Assembly: GCF_003172875.1 (NCBI RefSeq)
Contig: NZ_QGKM01000013.1
Coordinates: forward strand, 62,001 to 126,000
DNA from: Leucothrix pacifica
Lineage (GTDB): Bacteria; Pseudomonadota; Gammaproteobacteria; Thiotrichales; Thiotrichaceae
DNA length: 64,000 nt
Direction: 5' to 3'
The notes beneath the pieces are model-generated. The model was not told the DNA's origin, made no database searches, and was given only the letters and a program-made list of their open reading frames with translations. A program made the position numbers and the translations under genes. This document shows positions 40,591 to 49,990 of this stretch, in pieces (within the stretch, counting starts at the first letter, position 1; every line of letters begins with the position of its first letter).

Positions 40591-41499
40591 ATGCCAAAAC
40601 CAAAGACTGGACAACCGTTGGACGGTATTGTTCTGCTCGATAAGCCCTTAGGTTTGAGCTCCAATGCCGCCCTCCAACGTACTAAACGAATCTTTAATGC
40701 ACGCAAAGCCGGTCACACCGGTAGCTTGGACCCATTAGCGACAGGCATGCTTCCCATTTGCTTTGGTGAAGCCACCAAAGTGTCCTCATTTCTGCTGGAC
40801 TCCGACAAGCGCTATATCACAACCGCTAAACTTGGTCAGACCCGAACCACGGGTGATCTGGAAGGCGATATCGTTGAAGCTCGCGAGGTTCCTGCTTTAA
40901 ATCTGGATACGATCGAAGCTGTTCTGGACAAGTTTCGTGGACCGATCGAACAAATTCCACCGATGCACTCTGCCCTCAAACATGAAGGCACTCCGCTATA
41001 TAAGCTTGCCCGAAAAGGCGTCACAATCGAACGCAAAGTGCGTCACGTCACCATCCATGAATTGAAACTACTGGACTTTACGGCTGACACGTTAACGCTG
41101 GAAGTGCATTGCAGCAAAGGCACGTATATACGCACGCTAATGGAAGATATTGGCGAGACACTGAACTGTGGCGCTCACCTGACTGAACTGCGACGCACCG
41201 AAGTATCTCCTTTTGGTGAATATACCATTTACACATTAGAAGCACTGGAAGCACTTGCCGAGTCTTCACAACTCACAGAAACTTTGCTGCCAATTGATTC
41301 CGCCATTCCGCATTGGCCAATGTTACAACTCACGAGCGAACAGACACAGCGCTTGTGTAACGGACTCAAAGTTGACCGCTCAGACCTGCCGGATTCTGAT
41401 GGAATACGCCTCTATGATCCGGAAGGAAAATTTCTTGGTATAGGCCAACGCCACGAATCAGGTCAATTAGCCGCAAAACGTCTAATGAGAACAGATTAA
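40591..41499 (+). CDS. truB: tRNA pseudouridine(55) synthase TruB
   Basis: Isomerises U55 in the T-loop of tRNAs. The 302-residue protein has DGIVLLDKPLGLSSNAALQR, the catalytic-Asp motif GHTGSLDPLATGMLPICFG and the second conserved block CSKGTYIRTLMEDIG. A C-terminal PUA-like region (about 235-302) follows. It starts immediately after the rbfA stop. Confidence 0.97.
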   Translation: MPKPKTGQPLDGIVLLDKPLGLSSNAALQRTKRIFNARKAGHTGSLDPLATGMLPICFGEATKVSSFLLDSDKRYITTAKLGQTRTTGDLEGDIVEAREVPALNLDTIEAVLDKFRGPIEQIPPMHSALKHEGTPLYKLARKGVTIERKVRHVTIHELKLLDFTADTLTLEVHCSKGTYIRTLMEDIGETLNCGAHLTELRRTEVSPFGEYTIYTLEALEALAESSQLTETLLPIDSAIPHWPMLQLTSEQTQRLCNGLKVDRSDLPDSDGIRLYDPEGKFLGIGQRHESGQLAAKRLMRTD

Positions 41500-41652
41500 A
41501 AGGCCTATCATGTGTTTAATCATGCACCTAAAGCATGATATGATGCGCCGCTTGACCCACCGCTTGGTATTAATGAATCCATCAATTAACTCTAGGCCTT
41601 GGGAATTTAAATCGATTCGCCTTGCGAATCAAACGTATGGAAATAAAAGACA

Positions 41653-41922
41653 ATGTCTTTAAATGCAGAAACTAAAGCAGCAATCGTTGCTGAATACGCA
41701 GTAAAAGAAGGTGATACTGGTTCTTGTGAAGTACAGGTTGCTTTGCTGACCGCAAACATTAAGCACCTGACTGAGCACTTCAAAGCGCACAAGCATGACC
41801 ATCATTCACGTCGTGGTTTGCTAAGAATGGTTAACCAGCGTCGTAAATTGCTGGACTACCTAAATGGTAAGGACTCTGGTCGTTACCAAGATCTGATCAA
41901 GCGCCTCGGTCTGCGTCGCTAA
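41653..41922 (+). CDS. rpsO: 30S ribosomal protein S15
   Basis: Binds 16S rRNA at the central-domain three-way junction and bridges to 23S rRNA. The 89-residue protein has the standard length and the motif [32 protein letters not shown], read here in parts as HDHHSRRGL and [11 protein letters not shown]. It lies 153 bases past truB. A small inverted repeat (ATCATGC/GCATGAT, 41519-41539) lies in that gap; E. coli rpsO is autoregulated through a pseudoknot overlapping its start, which cannot be confirmed here. Confidence 0.97.
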   Translation: MSLNAETKAAIVAEYAVKEGDTGSCEVQVALLTANIKHLTEHFKAHKHDHHSRRGLLRMVNQRRKLLDYLNGKDSGRYQDLIKRLGLRR

Positions 41923-41936
41923 ATCGATTTCAAAAA

Positions 41937-41960
41937 ACACCGCTTCACGGCGGTGTTTTT
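41937..41960 (+). terminator. Intrinsic terminator between rpsO and pnp
   Basis: ACACCGC-TTCACG-GCGGTGT hairpin followed by five T residues, 14 bases past the rpsO stop. Matches the position of the rpsO terminator in E. coli; some read-through into pnp is usual. Confidence 0.9.
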
Positions 41961-42080
41961 AGTTGGGCAATATTACATGCCTGACACCGGGCAAATACTC
42001 ATAGCACAAAGTGCTCTCATTCACAGGTACTCACCTGCTATAAAGTTTGCCAAATAAGTATAACAAGTCGTCACGCAGGA

Positions 42081-42149
42081 AGGTTGTTCAAAAGCAGTTG
42101 TCTCCTACAAGCTTGAGCCAAACCGAAAACGACTATTTTTGAACAGCCT
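42081..42149 (+). promoter_or_regulatory. Long double-stranded hairpin in the pnp leader (probable RNase III site)
   Basis: Bases 42081-42100 pair with 42130-42149 over 20 positions with only one mismatch and a few G-U pairs; the loop is 29 bases. It ends 32 bases before the pnp ATG. In E. coli RNase III cuts a comparable leader duplex and PNPase then degrades the remaining strand, autoregulating pnp. The sequence itself is not obviously related, so this is a structural analogy. Confidence 0.75.
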
Positions 42150-42181
42150 GCCGGTGACTCAAATTTCAGAAAGGAATAATT

Positions 42182-44329
42182 ATGTTTTCTGTTGTAACTA
42201 CAACATTCCAGTATGGTGAGCATACTGTTGAGCTAGAAATGGGCGAGATCGCTCGCCAAGCAAGTGCTGCTGTCAAAGTTGATATGGGTGGTACTGTTGC
42301 ACTGGTTTCCGTGGTTGGAAAGAAAAACGCAGACCCTGGTCGTGACTTCTTCCCACTAACGGTTAATTACCAAGAAAAGGTTTACGCAGCGGGTAAGATT
42401 CCCGGTGGTTTCTTCAAGCGTGAAGGTCGTCCTAGCGAATCTGAGACATTGATTGCACGTCTGATTGACCGCCCAATTCGTCCATTATTCCCTGAAGGCT
42501 TCATGAACGAAGTTCAGGTAATCGTCACTATCATCTCTATCAACCCTGAAGTTGACCCTGCGATCCCTGCAATGCTGGGCACTTCTGCAGCACTAGCAGC
42601 ATCAGGTATTCCTTTTGCTGGCCCAATTGGTGCTTCGCAGGTTGGTTTCGTTGATGGTGCATACGTCCTGAATCCAAGCAAGACTCAACTTGAAGAATCT
42701 AAGCTAGACCTAATGGTTGCTGGTACTGACGGTGCGGTTCTGATGGTTGAATCAGAAGCTCAGGAGTTGTCTGAAGAAGTCATGTTAGGCGCTGTGGTAT
42801 TTGGTCATAACCAGATGCAAAGTGCGATTGCAGCGATTAAAGAGTTTGCTGCTGAAGTTGGCAACGAAGCGTGGGACTGGACTGCACCTGAAAAAGATAC
42901 TGCACTTGAAGAAAAAGTTGCTGAAATCGCTGAAGCAGACGTGATTGCTGCATTCCAGGTTGCTGATAAGCTGGATCGTCAGGATCAGGTTGCAGCTGCT
43001 CTGGACAAAATCATCGCGACATTGATTCCTGAAGATGCAGGTGAAGACGCGCCTTCAGTGGATGCAATCAAAGGTGCATTTAAAGACCTTGAAAAGAAAG
43101 TGGTTCGTGGCCGCGTTATTGCAGGCGAGCCACGTATTGATGGCCGTGATACTACAACCGTTCGTGGCATCGAAACTCGCGTTGGTGTATTGCCAAGAAC
43201 TCATGGTTCTGCCCTATTCACTCGTGGTGAGACTCAGGCACTGGTTGTTGCAACACTGGGTACTGCACGTGATGCACAGATTATTGATGCATTGAGCGGT
43301 GAGTACAAAGATCACTTCTTATTCCACTACAACTTCCCTCCATACTGTGTGGGTGAGACTGGTTTTGTCGGTTCACCTAAGCGTCGCGAAATCGGTCATG
43401 GCCGTTTAGCAAAGCGTGGTGTATTGGCTGTAATGCCTGATCAAGAGACATTCCCGTACACAGTCCGTGTTGTTTCTGAAATCACAGAATCAAATGGTTC
43501 AAGTTCGATGGCTTCTGTTTGTGGTTCATCATTGGCATTAATGGACGCTGGTGTTCCGATCAAAGCACCGGTTGCTGGTATCGCAATGGGCTTGGTTAAA
43601 GAAGGCGACAAGTACGCTGTACTGACTGACATCTTGGGTGACGAAGATCACCTTGGCGATATGGACTTTAAAGTGGCTGGTACTCGTGAAGGTATCAACG
43701 CACTACAGATGGACATTAAGATCGACGGTATCACGCAAGAGATCATGCAAACTGCATTGTCTCAGGCTCATGGCGCACGTCTTCACATCCTTGATGAAAT
43801 GGAGAATGCTATCTCTAAGCCTCGTGAAGAGCTATCTGAGTACGCACCTCGCTACGTTGTGATGAAGATCAACCCTGACAAGATTCGTGAAGTTATCGGT
43901 AAGGGCGGCGAAACAATTCGCAGCATTACAGAGCAGACTGGTGCACAGATCGATATCAGCGATGACGGCACCATCAAGATCGCTGCTATCGATGGCGTTG
44001 CTGGCAACAAAGCAAAAGCGATCATCGAGTCAATCACAGCTGAAGCTGAAGTGGGTAAGATCTACGACGGTAAAGTTGCCAAGATCATGGACTTCGGTGC
44101 ATTCGTTACAATCCTTCCGGGCAAAGATGGCCTGGTACACATCTCTCAAATCAGCAACGAGCGTGTTGAAGATGTTAATGCTCACCTGAAAGAAGGTCAG
44201 GAAGTACGCGTTAAGCTGCTTGAGATCGACCGTCAGGGACGTATGCGTCTAAGTATGAAAGAGGCGAATGCTGATGATGCAGCACCAGCTGAAGCAGATG
44301 CAGTGACTGAAGAAGCGCCTTCTGAGTAA
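42182..44329 (+). CDS. pnp: Polyribonucleotide nucleotidyltransferase (PNPase)
   Basis: Phosphorolytic 3'-5' exoribonuclease and degradosome component. The 715-residue protein has two RNase PH domains (about 10-230 and 320-540; the second with [20 protein letters not shown], a typical catalytic-core stretch), an all-alpha linker between them, a KH domain (about 555-615, [15 protein letters not shown]) and an S1 domain (about 622-692, [20 protein letters not shown]). The last 20 residues are acidic. AAAGGA precedes the ATG by five bases. The probable duplex leader upstream suggests RNase III/PNPase autoregulation. Confidence 0.98.
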   Translation: MFSVVTTTFQYGEHTVELEMGEIARQASAAVKVDMGGTVALVSVVGKKNADPGRDFFPLTVNYQEKVYAAGKIPGGFFKREGRPSESETLIARLIDRPIRPLFPEGFMNEVQVIVTIISINPEVDPAIPAMLGTSAALAASGIPFAGPIGASQVGFVDGAYVLNPSKTQLEESKLDLMVAGTDGAVLMVESEAQELSEEVMLGAVVFGHNQMQSAIAAIKEFAAEVGNEAWDWTAPEKDTALEEKVAEIAEADVIAAFQVADKLDRQDQVAAALDKIIATLIPEDAGEDAPSVDAIKGAFKDLEKKVVRGRVIAGEPRIDGRDTTTVRGIETRVGVLPRTHGSALFTRGETQALVVATLGTARDAQIIDALSGEYKDHFLFHYNFPPYCVGETGFVGSPKRREIGHGRLAKRGVLAVMPDQETFPYTVRVVSEITESNGSSSMASVCGSSLALMDAGVPIKAPVAGIAMGLVKEGDKYAVLTDILGDEDHLGDMDFKVAGTREGINALQMDIKIDGITQEIMQTALSQAHGARLHILDEMENAISKPREELSEYAPRYVVMKINPDKIREVIGKGGETIRSITEQTGAQIDISDDGTIKIAAIDGVAGNKAKAIIESITAEAEVGKIYDGKVAKIMDFGAFVTILPGKDGLVHISQISNERVEDVNAHLKEGQEVRVKLLEIDRQGRMRLSMKEANADDAAPAEADAVTEEAPSE

Positions 44330-44370
44330 ACTACTCGTGCAATACAGGGTCACTAAAACGTGATACCAGA

Positions 44371-44400
44371 AAGGCCTCTTCGATAAGAGGCCTTTTTTTT
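44371..44400 (+). terminator. Intrinsic terminator after pnp
   Basis: A perfect 10-bp stem (AAGGCCTCTT/AAGAGGCCTT) with a 4-base loop and an eight-T tract, 41 bases past the pnp stop. It closes the rimP-to-pnp cluster. Confidence 0.95.
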
Positions 44401-44487
44401 GGCATCCAAAAAGCATTACACTACGTTATTAATCACAACACTAATAAATGTTCCCGGGCTTGAATTCACCCGATGGAGCACTTAATT

Positions 44488-45042
44488 ATGGACACACCGA
44501 TGGAAGATAACTTTGCGGAACTTTTGCAGCGCTGTTCCCGGCAAGATCAGCAGGCATTTAAGCAGCTCTATCAGGAAGCATCACCAAAACTCTACAGTTT
44601 GGCATTACGATTGATGCAGAAGCCGGAATTAGCGGAGGATGTGTTACAGGAGGCGTTTATCAAAATCTGGCAAAAGGCCGACAGTTATAACGTACAGAAA
44701 GGTAAAGCACTGACTTGGATGGCAACAGTAACCCGTAACAAGGCTTTGGATAAATTAAGAAGTCTGAAACTTAAATATGCTGAGACGGATATTCAGTATG
44801 AAGGACTCGATTTTGCCTCTGATGATTTAGAACCAGAACATCAGGAAGACTTGAGTCAGGAAATGCAAAGGCTAAGGGAATGTCTGAAACAACTGCAGCC
44901 CGCACAACGTGAGTGTATTTTACTCTCGTATTATTACGGCCACACCCACCAAGAGCTGTCAGAAAAATTAAATAAGCCATTAGGAACCGTTAAGGCCTGG
45001 ATCCGTCGTGGATTGGAGACACTAAAACCATGTCTGAGTTAA
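44488..45042 (+). CDS. ECF-type RNA polymerase sigma factor
   Basis: A 184-residue sigma factor with regions 2 (about 20-90: AFKQLYQEASPKLYSLALRL, ELAEDVLQEAFIKIWQKADS) and 4 (about 125-182: CLKQLQPAQRECILLSYYYG, HQELSEKLNKPLGTVKAWIR). Region 3 is missing, so it belongs to the ECF class. ATG 44488 is chosen because GGAG lies nine bases upstream; ATG 44473 is five codons earlier and lacks a ribosome-binding site. The stop overlaps the next gene by 13 bases, so sigma and anti-sigma are made together. The pair resembles SigK/RskA; the signal is not known. A self-controlled promoter is likely but was not identified. Confidence 0.92.
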   Translation: MDTPMEDNFAELLQRCSRQDQQAFKQLYQEASPKLYSLALRLMQKPELAEDVLQEAFIKIWQKADSYNVQKGKALTWMATVTRNKALDKLRSLKLKYAETDIQYEGLDFASDDLEPEHQEDLSQEMQRLRECLKQLQPAQRECILLSYYYGHTHQELSEKLNKPLGTVKAWIRRGLETLKPCLS

Positions 45043-45752
45043 ATCGATATCAAAACCCGGAAATTTTTGAAAAGCTGGCGATGTCCTATGCTGCGGGCAC
45101 GCTGCACGGTCGGGCGAGACGCCGCTTTGAAGCACTCAAAGAACAGCACTTTTACCTTGAGGCAACCACTAACGCCTATGAGAGCCAGTTTGGCAGCTTG
45201 GTTGAATTATTACCCAACGAAAAGCCTTCGGATCAAGTCTGGAAAAATATTGAATCCAGTATTATGGCAGACATTAGTGAGAGCGAACCTAAGGCAGAGA
45301 AACGTCAGTGGTTCAGTTGGTTTAAGCAAAGCTATGCTTTTGCATTGATGGCTCTATTAGTAGCGACACTGGTTGTAATCAACCCTTTCTCGGAGATTGA
45401 GGAAGCAGTAGCCTACAGTGTCGTGTTCGAATCTGAAGACAAAACACCAATGGCGATCACACGTATTACACAAGATGATCTGTCTGTCTCGGTTGATATC
45501 GTCAAAGATATTCCGGTAGATGATGGCTCAGTTTTGAAGCTATGGTGTCGCCTGAAAAAAGGTGGCAAAGCCATGATGATGGGCACGATTTCCAAGACTG
45601 GTCGCACTGTGCTGAAGATAGATGAAAAAGAGTGGGATAACCTGAAGGCAGTTGGTATGTTGGAAATCACATCAGAATCTGCAAAGACAAGTGCTAGCCC
45701 AATGACTAAAAAAACCATATTATTAGGACAACTCAATCCGATTACTAGATAA
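45030..45752 (+). CDS. RskA-type anti-sigma factor
   Basis: A 240-residue single-pass membrane protein that should hold the upstream sigma factor inactive. The cytoplasmic N-terminal domain (about 1-85) has the RskA-type pattern: MSYAAGTLHGRARRRFEALK, then PNEKPSDQVWKNIESSI. It lacks the HxxxCxxC zinc ligands of ZAS-type anti-sigma factors. A helix at about 99-117 (FALMALLVATLVVINPF) follows, then a periplasmic RskA C-terminal domain (about 125-235). Release would need regulated proteolysis of this protein, as known for RskA; the proteases are not encoded here. Confidence 0.88.
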   Translation: MSELNRYQNPEIFEKLAMSYAAGTLHGRARRRFEALKEQHFYLEATTNAYESQFGSLVELLPNEKPSDQVWKNIESSIMADISESEPKAEKRQWFSWFKQSYAFALMALLVATLVVINPFSEIEEAVAYSVVFESEDKTPMAITRITQDDLSVSVDIVKDIPVDDGSVLKLWCRLKKGGKAMMMGTISKTGRTVLKIDEKEWDNLKAVGMLEITSESAKTSASPMTKKTILLGQLNPITR

Positions 45753-45765
45753 TTAGTAAAATAAT

Positions 45766-46767
45766 ATGAATAGATCGATTACATCATGCCTGCCAATTCG
45801 CGCAGGCATTTTATTACTCAGTGCTTTGCTATTAATGGCTTGTGGCACAACGGCTCACTCAACCTCCTACCGCGTGGCTCTCACTCCTGAGGGTTTTAGT
45901 GGCAATCAGTACATGAGAACCAAGCTTTTAGGCAGTATCGCGTTGAGCGGAGCAAAGACTAATGGCATTCCAATGGTTGAGTTATCCGATATCGCCTGGG
46001 ACCCAACAACTCAGACGCTTTATGGAATATCCGATAATGGCTACCTCTACACCATGAAACTGACATTCAGTAATGATCGATTGCTGAATACCAAAGTGGT
46101 CAAAGCAGTAAAACTAACCGGCTCCAACAACAAAGTACTCAGCGGTGCGAACAGAGACTCTGAAGGCTTAGATCTCATCAGAAAAAACAACCGTAGCGAG
46201 TTAATCATTTCTTTTGAAGGGAACAGCCGCGTTGAGCGCTATAACACTAATGGACAATATATCGGTACGATTGCCATACCTAAAAAAATTGCTAACAAAC
46301 GTAGCTACCGAAATGGCAACAAAGCACTGGAAAGTGTTGTTGTACACCCTAAATTTGGCGTACTAACCGCCGCAGAACTGCCGCTTAAAGCGAACTATAT
46401 CAATACCCAGACCATTTACTCACAACATGGTAAAGAGTGGAACTTCCCGCGATACAAAGCTGCAGAAAGCTCTATCACCGCGTTAGAGGTACTGTCCAAT
46501 GGCGATATACTGGTTATGGAACGCGCCTTCTCAGGAATCTTTCAGCCTCTGGTGATTAGTCTCAGACAATTACAGATAAACCAATGCGACCAAAAGAATA
46601 ACTGCCCTATTAAAGACATCGCTGTATTTAGCAGTGCTAATGGCTGGACTATGGATAACTTTGAAGGACTAAGTCACCTAAATGGGAATCGCTATCTAAT
46701 GGTATCGGATGACAATAAAAGCCCGATACAACAAACGCTTATGGTGATGTTCGAAGTATTGCTCTGA
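45766..46767 (+). CDS. Phytase/esterase-like beta-propeller lipoprotein
   Basis: A 333-residue predicted lipoprotein: the signal peptide ends in the lipobox LMAC, with Cys26 as the lipidated residue. The body reads as a beta-propeller of the 'esterase-like activity of phytase' family: ELSDIAWDPTTQTLYGISDN, GLDLIRKNNRSELIISFEGN, NGDILVMERAFSG and DNFEGLSHLNGNRYLMVSDD are its typical strands. Enzyme activity in this family is poorly established. It starts 13 bases after the anti-sigma stop on the same strand, so it is likely part of the sigma factor's own operon and a candidate target or sensor component. Confidence 0.78.
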   Translation: MNRSITSCLPIRAGILLLSALLLMACGTTAHSTSYRVALTPEGFSGNQYMRTKLLGSIALSGAKTNGIPMVELSDIAWDPTTQTLYGISDNGYLYTMKLTFSNDRLLNTKVVKAVKLTGSNNKVLSGANRDSEGLDLIRKNNRSELIISFEGNSRVERYNTNGQYIGTIAIPKKIANKRSYRNGNKALESVVVHPKFGVLTAAELPLKANYINTQTIYSQHGKEWNFPRYKAAESSITALEVLSNGDILVMERAFSGIFQPLVISLRQLQINQCDQKNNCPIKDIAVFSSANGWTMDNFEGLSHLNGNRYLMVSDDNKSPIQQTLMVMFEVLL

Positions 46768-46780
46768 GTGAGTAAATACC

Positions 46781-46794
46781 TGTCTGATCAGACA
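46781..46794. repeat. Perfect 14-base palindrome between convergent genes
   Basis: TGTCTGATCAGACA is perfectly self-complementary and lies 14 bases past the lipoprotein stop in the gap to convergent comF. It may be a cruciform-type terminator or a dyad site; no U-tract follows. Confidence 0.35.
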
Positions 46795-46857
46795 ATTCTC
46801 TTGTAAGAAAGAGACTGTTACGAATAAACGATGTGAGTGACTTCTGACTAAGACACC

Positions 46858-47562
46858 TTACCGGGCTGTGGCACGAGCGACAGCCCATACAGACACCTTT
46901 TCTACACCCGCATCTTTAAGTAATTGAGCGATCGTGTTTGTTGTTGCCCCAGTGGTAATTACATCATCTAAAATAACGATGTGACGAGGCAATTTAACAC
47001 CCTCTGTTAATTCAAATGCGCCTCGTAAATTCTCCTCACGCTCCTCTCCCTTCACCATCGTTTGATGCTTTGTATTTTTGATACGCTTGAGCCCCTTGAA
47101 CAAAGGCACGGGTAAATGCTTATTCATAGCCCGATAAAGCTCATGCGTCTGGTTAAATCCACGCGTTCTCAAACGCGCTTTATGCAAAGGCACCGGAACA
47201 ATAGCATCCGGCATATCTAGCGCTAACTGTGAGAGATGTCTGGCCAACAGAGTACCAAGTACGTTGGCATTCGCGAGCTGATTAGCATATTTCATGCGAG
47301 TGATGAGGTGATCAACCGGAGAGGCGTAGTGCAGAGCACACGTGACGGAATCAACAATAATAGGATGTAATTCACAGTTCAGGCAGACGGTCTGCTGTGG
47401 GTTTTCAATTGGAATACCGCAGTCACGGCAGGTATGAAGCAACCAAGGTAAATCTTGCTGGCACGCTGTACAAAGTGAGATACCATCATCACTGATCGCA
47501 TCACACAACACACAAGACGGTGCGAACCACTGTTTCAGCCTTGCGCCAAGCATAGCCCGCAC
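46858..47562 (-). CDS. comF: ComF family protein (phosphoribosyltransferase-like)
   Basis: A 234-residue relative of ComF/GntX, needed in competent bacteria for uptake or handling of transforming single-stranded DNA. The N-terminal zinc-binding part has four CxxC-type pairs (CVLC, LCTAC, CRDCG, CLNC; residues about 17-62). The C-terminal type I phosphoribosyltransferase domain has the PRPP motif VILDDVITTGATTNT (about 195-209) and PVPLHKARLRTRGFNQ. It lies 8 bases behind nhaD, an unusual partner, so probably shares its message. No other competence gene is in the window. Confidence 0.9.
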   Translation of the reverse strand: MRAMLGARLKQWFAPSCVLCDAISDDGISLCTACQQDLPWLLHTCRDCGIPIENPQQTVCLNCELHPIIVDSVTCALHYASPVDHLITRMKYANQLANANVLGTLLARHLSQLALDMPDAIVPVPLHKARLRTRGFNQTHELYRAMNKHLPVPLFKGLKRIKNTKHQTMVKGEEREENLRGAFELTEGVKLPRHIVILDDVITTGATTNTIAQLLKDAGVEKVSVWAVARATAR

Positions 47563-47570
47563 CGGTCTGT

Positions 47571-48995
47571 TTAGAATGACAAATTATAAATAAACATGTG
47601 CACCGCTATACTCGCCACGTAACCCAGTGCAATCGCCCACGTCCACTTTAAGTGAGACATAAAAGTATAAATGCCACGTGCTTGTCCCATCAATGCAACA
47701 CCTGCTGCAGAGCCAACGGACAACAAAGAGCCACCCACACCGGCTGTCAGAGTAACCAGTAACCACTGACCGTGTGAAAGTTCAGGATTCATACTTAGCA
47801 CGGCGAACATCACCGGAATGTTATCAACAATAGCAGACATCACACCCACTAGAATGTTGGCATAGGTTGGACCTAATACACCATAAAGCACACCAGAGAC
47901 CTGCGCCAGATAACCTAACGCCCCCAAGCCACCAACACAAAGGATGACGCCATAGAAAAACATCAAGGTGTCCCACTCAGAGCGTTGCAATTGGTTGTAA
48001 ATATCAAAGCGACCGATACGGTTATCATCAACTCTGGAACGATCACTATTTTTCAGGTGATGACCATAAAGTTGCAACAAACCAAGACCTGTCATCATGC
48101 CCAGCATTGGTGGCAGGTGGAACATATTGTGGAATGTAACTGCAAGGAAAATGGTAAAGACAAACAAGCCCACAACCACAAAAGCACCATATTTTAAACG
48201 AGTCTCTTCTGTTTTGGGCTGAGGGTGCGCCTTAGGCAAGAACATTGAAAAGATAAATGCCGGAATTAACCAGTTCACAAGCGCAGAAGGCAACAAACCC
48301 AGGAAGCCACCAAAACTGACTTTACCGGCCTGCCAAACCATTAGCGTCGTAATATCACCAAATGGACTAAACGCACCACCGGCATTGGCAGCAACCACAA
48401 TATTGATACAGGCAAGAACAACAAACTTTTTCGTCTTATCATTTTGTAAGATGGCTCTTTTACCACCCGAGACTGAGATCACCACCGCAGCCATCAATAA
48501 GGCAGTTGTCAGGTTATCGGCCAGTGGTGAAATAATGAAGGCCAGCACACCCGTAATCCAAAAGATTCCTTTCAAGGTAAAACCTTTAGAAATCAACCAT
48601 CCGCGTAACGAGTCAAATACGCCTCGCTCCTCCATTGTATTGATGTAAGTCATCGCTACTAACAGGAACAACAGAAGATACGCATACTCCAGCATATTGT
48701 GACTTAGGAATGCATCAACCTGATCAGACTGACCAATTCTTTGATAAGAAATAGCAACAATCACCCAAATAATACCGGCTGCAACAATGACCGGTTTTGA
48801 TTTTCTCAGGTGAATGACATCTTCCAGGATTACTAACGTGTAAGCCACCAGAAAGACCAGTACAGCAATCCAACTAAGGGGAGATGTTGTTAAATCATGA
48901 GGAACTAAGCCTGTGCTTCCGGAAGAGGCAAACGCAGGTGAAATACACGCAAGCAGCATGCCCAGCAGCAGCGCGATTTTAGGATTGGTAGGCAC
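47571..48995 (-). CDS. nhaD: Na+/H+ antiporter NhaD
   Basis: Expels Na+ (and Li+) in exchange for protons, typical of marine and halophilic gammaproteobacteria. The 474-residue protein of the ion-transporter superfamily has a cleavable-looking signal (ending SPAFAS, about 24) and 11-12 helices. Characteristic blocks are ISPLADNLTTALLMAAVVI, NAGGAFSPFGDITTLMVWQAG (cut at TTLMVW) and VGVMSAIVDNIPVMFAVLSM, where the Asp residues of LADNLT and VDNIP are the family's ion-site candidates. It is the first gene of a likely two-gene unit with comF. A sodium-rich, perhaps marine, habitat is suggested. Confidence 0.92.
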   Translation of the reverse strand: MPTNPKIALLLGMLLACISPAFASSGSTGLVPHDLTTSPLSWIAVLVFLVAYTLVILEDVIHLRKSKPVIVAAGIIWVIVAISYQRIGQSDQVDAFLSHNMLEYAYLLLFLLVAMTYINTMEERGVFDSLRGWLISKGFTLKGIFWITGVLAFIISPLADNLTTALLMAAVVISVSGGKRAILQNDKTKKFVVLACINIVVAANAGGAFSPFGDITTLMVWQAGKVSFGGFLGLLPSALVNWLIPAFIFSMFLPKAHPQPKTEETRLKYGAFVVVGLFVFTIFLAVTFHNMFHLPPMLGMMTGLGLLQLYGHHLKNSDRSRVDDNRIGRFDIYNQLQRSEWDTLMFFYGVILCVGGLGALGYLAQVSGVLYGVLGPTYANILVGVMSAIVDNIPVMFAVLSMNPELSHGQWLLVTLTAGVGGSLLSVGSAAGVALMGQARGIYTFMSHLKWTWAIALGYVASIAVHMFIYNLSF

Positions 48996-49089
48996 GATAA
49001 TATTCTCGAATTAGGTTATGCTTAATCTGAGCCAGATTAAAAAAGCGCGAATTGTAGCATGCCAAATTAGAGGATCGATAATACTCAAC

Positions 49090-49566
49090 ATGGATAAACT
49101 AAGCCATTTCAACCATAACGGAGAAGCTCACATGGTCAATGTGGGCAGCAAAGATATCACACACCGAACTGCAATCAGTACAGGGCGGATTGATATGTTA
49201 GATAGTACCCTTGAACATATTTTAAAGGGTGACAATAAAAAAGGTGATGTACTCGGTGTTGCCCGAATCGCTGGCATCATGGGGGCTAAACGTACCGCTG
49301 ATTTGGTACCACTTTGTCACCCCTTAGCACTGACTAAAGTCGAGATTGATTTGGAAACTCAAACGAATCCTCCCTCAGTGATTTGTACCGCCACGGTAGA
49401 AACCCGAGGACAAACAGGCGTTGAAATGGAAGCGCTCAGTGCCGTTCAAATTACTCTGTTGACTATTTACGATATGTGTAAAGCCGTGGATAAAGGAATG
49501 CGCATTGAAGGGGTGAGATTATTGGAAAAGCGCGGTGGAAAGTCAGGAACATGGAATGCTGAGTAA
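49090..49566 (+). CDS. moaC: Cyclic pyranopterin monophosphate synthase MoaC
   Basis: Acts with MoaA in the first step of molybdenum cofactor synthesis, forming cyclic pyranopterin monophosphate. From ATG 49090 the protein is 158 residues, the normal length, beginning [19 protein letters not shown]; the frame is open 24 codons further upstream without family similarity. It has [13 protein letters not shown] (the conserved His/Cys site), [14 protein letters not shown] and [10 protein letters not shown]. It stands alone here; other moa genes must lie elsewhere. Confidence 0.96.
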   Translation: MDKLSHFNHNGEAHMVNVGSKDITHRTAISTGRIDMLDSTLEHILKGDNKKGDVLGVARIAGIMGAKRTADLVPLCHPLALTKVEIDLETQTNPPSVICTATVETRGQTGVEMEALSAVQITLLTIYDMCKAVDKGMRIEGVRLLEKRGGKSGTWNAE

Positions 49567-49659
49567 CCCAGCAAAGAAGGTATCGTGCACTAAACCTTAA
49601 GGATAATTAACTAAGCTCGTAATGAGCAGAGCATCCGGCAGCTTTAGGCTAGATAGAGC

Positions 49660-49691
49660 ATCCGCCACCAAAACGATGTGAGGTGGCGGAT
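49660..49691. terminator. Hairpin between convergent moaC and minE, no U-tract
   Basis: A perfect 10-bp stem (ATCCGCCACC/GGTGGCGGAT) around a 12-base loop, between the two convergent stops. Neither strand continues into a U-tract. Placed to serve both genes. Confidence 0.6.
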
Positions 49692-49704
49692 CAATCAAAG
49701 CCGA

Positions 49705-49974
49705 CTACTTCGAATCAGGCAGGGTGATATTGAGTTCCAGCATATCGAAGTCATCTCCCTTCTCCACCTGAAAATTCACATCATTATCACTGACCGATAC
49801 GTATTTACGAATCACTGCAATAATCTCTTCACGAAGCTTTGGCAAATAGTCCGGACCTTTGTGGCCACCCGCGCCCATCGCATGCTCGTGAGCAATCAGA
49901 ATCTGTAATCGCTCCTTTGCTGCCTTTGCCGTATTTTTCTTACGGTCCTGGCGAAATAAGTCAAATAAACCCAT
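49705..49974 (-). CDS. minE: Cell division topological specificity factor MinE
   Basis: Drives pole-to-pole oscillation of MinD by stimulating its ATPase, so the division inhibitor MinC stays away from midcell. The 89-residue protein from ATG 49974 begins MGLFDLFRQDRKKNTAKAAK (amphipathic membrane-targeting start), followed by the MinD-binding helix KERLQILIAHEHA and the C-terminal dimerisation domain (PKLREEIIAVIRKY). The open frame runs further upstream but overlaps minD and has no MinE similarity. It lies 16 bases after the minD stop. Confidence 0.96.
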   Translation of the reverse strand: MGLFDLFRQDRKKNTAKAAKERLQILIAHEHAMGAGGHKGPDYLPKLREEIIAVIRKYVSVSDNDVNFQVEKGDDFDMLELNITLPDSK

Positions 49975-49990
49975 AATTCTACGACTCTCC

